From positions 83,540-147,539 of the forward strand of contig NW_026570419.1 of the NCBI RefSeq assembly GCF_019649055.1: a stretch of 64,000 bases of DNA, written 5' to 3'. The position numbers and the translations under genes were made by a program. The stretch is from Paramacrobiotus metropolitanus. Its lineage: Eukaryota; Tardigrada; Eutardigrada; Parachela; Macrobiotidae. The notes beneath the pieces were generated by a model. That model did no database searches. It was not told the origin of the DNA and saw only the letters and a list, made by a program, of their open reading frames with translations. This document shows positions 57,922 through 64,000 of this stretch, piece after piece (within the stretch, counting starts at the first letter, position 1; each line of letters opens with the position of its first letter).

Positions 57922-59456
57922 TTACACGACAGTTCTAAGAACTTCCACCCCGAAAACGAGGTTGCGACTGGCCAGATGTTCCGTTGCCTTACAGAAATAG
58001 TACGCCAAACATGTTTGATTCAAGTCCAAAGTGCAGTTGACGAAAGCCATCATGATTGTGTTAAACATGCCGCGGAATTCCGGTCTGACGGCAATTTGAC
58101 CAGGGTCCTTTTTAATGGCACTAATTATGTTGTTCACTAGTCCGTTCTTCTCATCAGCAGCCACCAATTCGAAGGCGAAACTCAGGTACCGCTCGAAATC
58201 CCGGTGCATCTGCGCCACCGAATGCCGGTTTCTTCCAGATAGTTTCGTCAAAGTTCGCAACAATTCCTTCCGTTCCACTGAATCCTTCAGATCGACAGAA
58301 AGGTCATCGCGAAGCGGATCCAAGCTAATGCTATTAACAGTAACCGCAACGCTTCGGTTTCGGTTTTCATCGAAGGTGGTATTAACTGTGATGCGAGTGG
58401 CGTTTCGTTCAAAATAAAATCTCGGAAATTCGACCAGCACCGAGCCATTCAACACTCCGCTGGACACAGGCGGCTGATACTCCAACACCGGGTTCCGCTC
58501 CACCGCCACGATTACCGGTGTCTCTTCCAGCATCGGCGACGCTTTGGGCGCTTCGGCCTGGGTCAACGGGGACCCACGGAAAGTCGAGCGCGGTCCCGGG
58601 AATCCTTGTCCCATACCCATCGGTGGGGAGCTTCCCGGATTCCCAACCGGCGCGGCTCCCGAGGGCACGGGTCCCGGACTGGGGGGCGGTTCTGGCCCGT
58701 AAGACGGTTGGATGCCGGGTGATTCCGAGGGGCCGCTATTAGGCCAAGCGTAAGGATTCATGTAGTTGAAGGACGGCGGGAAGGCCGGATTGGAGCCGGA
58801 GTAGGTGCCGGTTCCTGATCCAAAGGCACCGGGACTGGTTTCTACAGCGTTAGGACCGGCAGCGCTGTACATGGGAAAGGTACTGCTGGGAGACGCAAAA
58901 GACGGCGCGGAGTTGGCGGTGTAGGGAAACATCGGGGAGGTCAGGCTACCGGGACCAGGCGAACCCATACCTATAATCAAAGTGACCTTTAGCGAAGAAA
59001 AGCTGGTAAGCTATAATTTCGTCCAAAATGCACTATTTGAAGACCAGAAAATTTAAAGTACTTATTACAGTAATTGCTGCTAAAAATAGTACTTCTACTT
59101 ACAGAATTGGTAATAGTAGTACAGGTAAGGGTATGAGCACAGTGTGGCAAATCTGCAAAAAAAGGAAATTTTAAATGGAACCACGGCTTTTTATCTTTTT
59201 CAAGGGTCATAGCGTACGCGTTGGACATAGTGCTACTGCCGACATTTGGCATCACTCCTGACGCCGAAAACATCATGGACAGTAACGTGGGATCCAATAG
59301 CCGTCCCTCCATGGCATCGATGGCTTCGTTGATAGAGCGATTAGGCGCCACTTGGCGCTTGTTCCTTTCTCGCACAGCATCTCGACGGATGTACGCTGAT
59401 CCATAACAGAATTCAAAAGAAATACATAATATCACACATATTTTTGATATCCACAT
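57922..59456 (-). CDS. Secreted Pro/Gly/Ser-rich protein
   Basis: Minus-strand exons 59456-59218, 59152-59103 and 58970-57922, with phases 2 and 1, encode 445 residues. A signal peptide (MWISKICVILCISFEFCYG) is followed by a dibasic NKRQ site. The tiny second exon gives a Tyr-rich patch (SYPYLYYYYQFC). A long low-complexity region follows, rich in Pro, Gly, Ser and Tyr (PPPSPGPVPSG, PGSSPPMGMGQGFPGP). The C-terminal 180 residues look folded and helical, with paired cysteines near the end (VNCTLDLNQTCLAYYFCKA). Composition suggests a cuticle, silk-like or matrix protein; no family recognised. The frame through 59.2-59.1 kb without splicing ends out of phase with exon 3, which is why the three-exon model is preferred. 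Confidence 0.6.
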
Positions 59457-60555
59457 TCCACAGCTGACATAAGCAATATCGATAAGCAGTTAACGAATAC
59501 TGCGACTACAGCATAAACCGATGTATTAACATATTAAGAAATATATGGTAAAAATATTAGACTGCTTCTGTAATATTATGAAAATCTGCCGACCGTCAAA
59601 TAACACAGACTGAAAAAGTAGATCACGGTTAGACATGAGGATAATATTATCCAGCAGAATACTCTGCGTATACCGGTTTGAGAATGACACGGGTGTACTT
59701 GTCATAATTATTGGTGTAGCCGCTTCATCGCACAATACAAGCGATTGGAAAAAATTGTTATTAATCCGGTCCTGTTTGCGATAACAATCCGGGCTCAAGT
59801 GGGAAGGAAACACGACGCCTTTTGAGCATGTGGGCGGGTACAATCTGACACCGCTTTGCAGGGTATTGTGCCGCGACTGAGACCTTGTTGGTGACAAAGC
59901 CGGCGTCAGTGGAGCGCAGCGGAGAGTGCCGGGGCGAACGGGTTATCACTGGTCAGCCAGCGTGTGTGGACAGTGTGGTATACAGCAGTGCAGCCTTGCG
60001 CCTTACAATGTGTCAAGGATGGTGTTTGCAATGGTTCATTCAAAATTTTAATAATTCCAGTAGTAATTGAGAACTCGCTGCTCATCGGCGCATGATTGCT
60101 CATCAGTTTATTGCAGCCCAGCGTTGTAAATATTTTGGCTGAAAGCAACTGTGTTATGGTGCTGTTTTTTAAGTACATACTTTTTATCGAATTTTTTTAA
60201 CTCATACTGAGTTTCCAAAATTCCAAATATGATAATCGGCAGTAGCCATTACCAGTTTTTATGGCATATAATATAACGTATCGACGTATTTCACTAAAAT
60301 AAAAAGCCTGGCTTTAACTTCGTTGTTAGGAACAGCACTGCTTGGTGGATTTCCCTTCATACTGCATTAAATTAGCTTAACGCGAATGATTACAAATTTA
60401 CTACGGAAGTCGAACACACTAGTGCCATGATTCCTTTCCCAGTGCACTATGGATTTTCATTCTACTACAGCACTTGTGGTTTCTTTAGCCTACCCTAGCA
60501 ATTTAAAGCCTCGGCCAACTAAAACACAATTAAGCATACTTTGGTTGTTTTTCAG
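59457..60555. other. Intergenic, no gene recognised
   Basis: A minus-strand frame at 59526-59897 and smaller ones nearby have no domain. Otherwise featureless AT-rich DNA, probably including the secreted-protein promoter. Confidence 0.4.
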
Positions 60556-60721
60556 TGTTTAAAATTTTAACAGTAACGTAGTGTGCCTGCGCTTGCACTC
60601 CTTGTTACTTTGACGGCTATTGCCTATTAAAGTGTATAAAACTTTTTAATAGGCAATAGCCATCAAAACAATAAAATGCAGGCGCGGACACACTACTTCA
60701 CAGTTAAAATTTAAGCATTAA
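60556..60721. repeat. Palindrome of two retroelement 3' tails
   Basis: gtttaaaattttaacagtaa...cctgcgcttgcactccttgt, then gacggctattgcctatta, runs into its own diverged reverse complement (taataggcaatagccatc...atgcaggcgcggacacacta, then cttcacagttaaaattt). The centre is near 60640. Each half matches the AT-rich 3' tail of the retroelement copies at 39.85 and 45.3 kb, so this is a head-to-head pair of tails without coding sequence. Confidence 0.75.
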
Positions 60722-61032
60722 AAAAGTGTATTAAGCATACTATGTATAAGTGACACTTGTTGATTTCCCTTTCAAAACCATTAGAAGGGGAAATTGTGCC
60801 GTACGTAGAACTAATGCATTTTTTGCATAATCATAGCGTGCTTATGACATTAATACAATACAATTGCAGACTGTATCTGCACATATTCTGTACAGTGCCA
60901 AACTGAAATAAATTACGTGATTACACACTACACACTTACACAGCACCAACCTTCAGAGGCGGCCCAGTTACCGAGAACATCCGATCTAATAAACCGGAAA
61001 AAATATAACTAGTAAAACATATTATTATGTCT

Positions 61033-61356
61033 GTTATGTCTGTAATACTTATATAGATATGAATAGAAAAATTGGTAGATACGAAGGTCCGCCACGCCCA
61101 CTCTGACCCACCCCAAACGTTTCCGTCATTAAAGCGGCCGCTACTAAATGTGACCTTACATTTGCAAATCTAAAGATTCATTGCGTTCACCCGATTTCGA
61201 GATTTCGATGAACCGGCTGAACCGACTATCAAACCGAAAAACCACCTGCTGATCCTTTTTTCTCGCGTCAAATCAATTTGGGTAGTCGGCAAATACTTTT
61301 TCAAAAGGTCACCCACCAGAGTTATACACTATAAATGGTCACGTGACCACCTAATC
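61033..61356. repeat. Long direct repeat, copy 1
   Basis: About 325 bp starting gttatgtctgtaatacttat, containing ggtccgccacgcccactctg, aatgtgaccttacatttgca and ending actataaatggtcacgtgac. It is repeated with few differences at 63659-63990 and in part at 62146-62254, all in the same orientation. Confidence 0.85.
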
Positions 61357-61614
61357 TATGTTAGGTAAGGTCACCCGGGTGACCTTTACCATTTCTGACT
61401 CAGGAAGAAAAAATAATTGTATCTGTCCATAAAAAAACAACGTTAAAGTTTGAAATTACCGAAACCTATTAAGCCACGCCCACAAACCCAGTTACATAGG
61501 TAACACGCAACCACAAGAAGTGACCGACAACTGTTTCATACTATTTCTCCTCAAGAAAGCGTGGCAAATCAAATAAAACAAGAATCTTTAGCGTTACAAG
61601 TGAATTACTAGGTA

Positions 61615-61990
61615 ACCGACCATATGTCATGGTAACCACTGCAGTAACAGGTACCGTTACAACGGTGGTAGCTGATACTGATATCGTTTTCGTTACCGTT
61701 TTATTAGTTACATTAGTAGCGGGCACCGCTACTAATTTATTAACGAAAACTGGTACTACCGCTATCACTGTAGTAACGGGTACCGTTATTACAGTGGTAA
61801 CGGGCACCGTTACCATGGTGATAACAAGTTACAAACAATGTTTACAGAGCAAACAAATGCTAGCGGCGTCGCAAACTAAGATAACGGCTTTGCAATCACA
61901 GCAGACTGTACGGGAAGTCAAATAGGGGTGCTTTGGACTTGGTTACATATGGTAACCATATATATTACATTGGTAACGCTACCGTTACCA
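61615..61990. repeat. GGTAAC/GTTACC-rich repeat tract
   Basis: Dense GGTACCGTTA, GGTAACGGGTACC and similar palindromic hexamer combinations over about 370 bp. They leave both strands open for about 90 codons (Val/Thr-rich translations). The frames follow from the repeat and are not called as genes. Part of the tract also folds back on itself around 61710. Confidence 0.7.
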
Positions 61991-62145
61991 AAGGTCATGG
62001 GGTCAGATATCGAAATCTTTTATTTTTTTGAACTCAGGAAGAGAAACTGATCAAAATGGTCCATAAAACGGATAGTTTTTGTGCCACCGGGCCATTTTCA
62101 GTTAAACCCCGCCTCCCGACGATCCGGATTGGCCCGGGGGCGTTA

Positions 62146-62254
62146 TTATGTCTGTAATACTTATATAGATCGACAGGGGGGTTGGGTGTTTGATACGAAG
62201 GTCCGCCACGCCCATTCTGACCCACCCCAAAAGTTTCCGTCATTAAAACGGCCG
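62146..62254. repeat. Long direct repeat, partial copy 2
   Basis: Matches the first ~110 bp of the 61033 and 63659 repeats (ttatgtctgtaatacttata through to the cattaaaacggccggtact block), then stops. Confidence 0.8.
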
Positions 62255-62279
62255 GTACTTCGGTTTTTTCGAAAAATGC

Positions 62280-62745
62280 GAATGTACGCATGGGATGGTT
62301 TTCAACCGCTTTGTACTTTTTCGAACAGCGAGGTTTCCAAAACAAATAAAAACTGTGAAATTGGATATAGCTTGGTTTACTTGGGCAGCACTGGGACGTA
62401 CGACTCGGTACCGTTATAACAATAGTGCTCATGAGACTCGAATATACGCATGAGATGATTTTCAACGGTTTTGCACTTTTTTGAACAGCGAAGTTTTCAA
62501 AACGAATAAAAATTGTAAAATTGGACAATGTTTGGTTTGTTGGGTAGTACCGAGACGTACTGCTCGGTACCGTTATAACAATGATGCTCATGAAATTTGG
62601 TTATACGCATGAGACGGTTTTCAACCGCTTTTCACTTTTTGTTTAGCAATGTCTCTAAACTTGATTGAATTTGGAAACTGTTGTATGTCCGAGTTTTTGG
62701 AGTGTGCCGGGACGTAACACTCAGTAACCGTTGTAACGAGCTCGT
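62280..62745. repeat. Three tandem ~160-bp repeats
   Basis: The landmark tacgcatg occurs at 62285, 62445 and 62604 (periods 160 and 159). Each unit contains gattttcaacgg / ggttttcaaccg, gcactttt, aatttgg / aattgga blocks and a gtaccgttataacaat-like end. Unit 3 is the most diverged. Confidence 0.8.
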
Positions 62746-62999
62746 TACCAACATGTTACCTGTGCAAATCTGTCAAATGAATACAAGTAGTTGTTTAATT
62801 TAGATAAAGAAAGTACTTCTCATGTCAGTAATACTGATATACTGCAAAGTACTTCGCTGCATTACTTGATACATAACCACCAAATTGCTTTTATACTAAA
62901 GGAATACTGCTTGGCCAATCGTTGTGTTCAAAACAATAACTCAACTGGAGTGCTCATATTTTTTAATAGAGAACCCAACCGAATAAACGGCTACAGCGT

Positions 63000-63280
63000 A
63001 TGCACTTTGAGATCCCAGGAGATATCACTCGGAAGTTTCAGTACGCATGGGATGCACCAATGATTGAGCGGAACATTGCCATTCTTATGTCTAGTACAAA
63101 AGGAAACAAACGTAACAGGGCTGTCTTGCTGGCTGCACTAAACAAAGACTCTGGAGCCTGGTTGAATGCGTTGCCCGCTCCGTGTCTGGGAACATTCCCA
63201 CAAACGACGATGTGCGAATAGGTATCGCATTGCTGTTTAAAATAAGAAAACCAAAAAACGTAATACTGCCAAAACTATGT
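63000..63280 (+). mobile_element. Retroelement polyprotein fragment, frameshifted
   Basis: Plus-strand reading with YAWDAPMIERNIAILMSST, then SGAWLNALPAPCLGTF, which matches NGAWLEALPAASLGNF at 51.1 kb. A frameshift near 63200 moves the continuation (TNDDVRIGIALLFKI, compare NDTTLRIAVGLRLG) to another frame. It represents the segment between reverse transcriptase and the zinc-like motif. Too decayed to be active. Confidence 0.65.
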
Positions 63281-63658
63281 AGTTTAATTTTGATAACTTT
63301 CGTTGTTTTGTTTAATTGCTGTAATTTTTCTCATTTGTATTCCTTTTGTTTTTTGTCAAAATTCTGTGTTCATTCAAAATTTTACATTGTTCGCAGAATA
63401 AAATGGCAACCAGTTATATTTGGAACCAAAACATATCAACACAGAATTTCAATCGGAAACATGTCCTGTTTTTTCTAGAAATCTGTCGATTACGCATTAA
63501 CACGGAGTAATCATTTAAAGGATAAAATTATATTTTCCCGAACAAATCAATAGAAAATGACTAATGGGCTACCTGCTGACGGTCTACAGTATTACAGACA
63601 ATCGTATGCACCGGAGGTGCATAACTTACGAGGCCACGCTGTCGGCCGCAGTCTACTT

Positions 63659-63990
63659 GTTATGTCTGTAATACTTATATAGATCGAAATGGGTGCTACC
63701 TACCTGATACTAGCGTCCGCCACTCCCACTCTGACCCACCCCAAAAGTTCCCGTCATTGAAGCGGCCGGTACTAAATGTGACCTTACATTTCCAAATCTC
63801 AAGATTCATTGCGTTCATCCAAATTCGAGATTTTGATGAACCGGCTGAACCGACTATCGGACCGAAAGACCACCTGGTGATTCTTTTTTCTCGCGTTAAA
63901 TCATGTTAGGTAGTCGGCAAATACTTTTTTCCAAAAGGTCACCCGCCATAGTTATACACTATAAATGGTCACGTGACTACGGAATCTGTA
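63659..63990. repeat. Long direct repeat, copy 3
   Basis: Near-full match to 61033-61356, in direct orientation 2626 bp downstream, reaching close to the window end. The pair could be long terminal repeats of an element, dispersed repeats, or units of a long tandem array continuing beyond the window. Confidence 0.85.
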
Positions 63991-64000
63991 ATAAGCAAAG

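Noticed and set aside
61629-61925. Val/Thr-rich open frames on both strands
   Set aside because: They follow directly from the GTTACC/GGTAAC repeat; there is no start context, splice site or conserved domain.
1-64000. CRISPR array, bacterial operon, rRNA or tRNA genes
   Set aside because: No regularly spaced direct repeats with unique spacers; genes have spliceosomal introns; no cloverleaf or rRNA block was recognised by eye, though tRNAs could be missed without a search tool.

Overview
The window looks like nuclear DNA of a small, compact-genome metazoan. Conserved animal genes are split by short GT-AG introns (roughly 60-800 bp, one of about 2 kb), spacers are AT-rich, and there are many repeat remnants. 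The mix of genes (an exocyst Sec15 subunit, TMEM230, a melatonin-receptor-like class A GPCR, a gustatory-receptor-like protein and a dispersed family of Ly6/three-finger proteins) fits an invertebrate, with a tardigrade as my leading but unproven guess. All exon models were made by eye from splice sites, reading phase and protein sense.

Layout. 0.8-4.1 kb: two Ly6/three-finger domain (TFD) genes; the second has a Gly/Ser-rich stalk, a membrane helix and a Lys-then-acidic tail. 6.2 kb: a C2-domain gene, with a decayed copy at 12.6 kb. 8.3-9.5 kb: two tandem decayed copies of an uncharacterised gene whose better-preserved form is at 16.5-18.5 kb. 10.6 kb: a small one-helix coiled-coil protein. 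13.6-14.5 kb: a two-Ig-domain protein. 19.6-21.1 kb: a complete six-exon TFD gene with an acidic stalk and C-terminal helix. 22.0-27.0 kb: Sec15/EXOC6 with a long Ser-rich N-terminal extension. 27.5-31.2 kb: a class A GPCR on the minus strand. 35.2-39.0 kb: a six-exon multi-pass receptor resembling gustatory receptors, with a short secreted-peptide ORF antisense in its third intron. 43.6-44.5 kb: a complete three-exon TFD gene. 46.7-48.6 kb: TMEM230 followed after 12 nt by a GON7-like ORF. 49.6-55.1 kb: three more TFD loci, one complete and two partial, next to mobile-element sequence. 57.9-59.5 kb: a secreted Pro/Gly/Ser-rich protein. 60.5-64 kb: repeats only.

Mobile and repeat DNA. At least five remnants of a non-LTR retroelement family carry the C-terminal part of the polyprotein (a CxC zinc-like motif followed by RPDG...WD motifs). 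There are two copies of a short terminal-inverted-repeat element, several fold-back elements with arms of 45-190 bp, very sharp palindromes, and a long direct repeat flanking the last 2.6 kb.

Together the window suggests an accessory-rich chromosome region. Core secretory-pathway genes (Sec15, TMEM230) and a possible tRNA-modification subunit gene sit among fast-evolving cell-surface and secreted gene families. No bacterial operon, CRISPR array or rRNA was seen, and no tRNA was recognised by eye.
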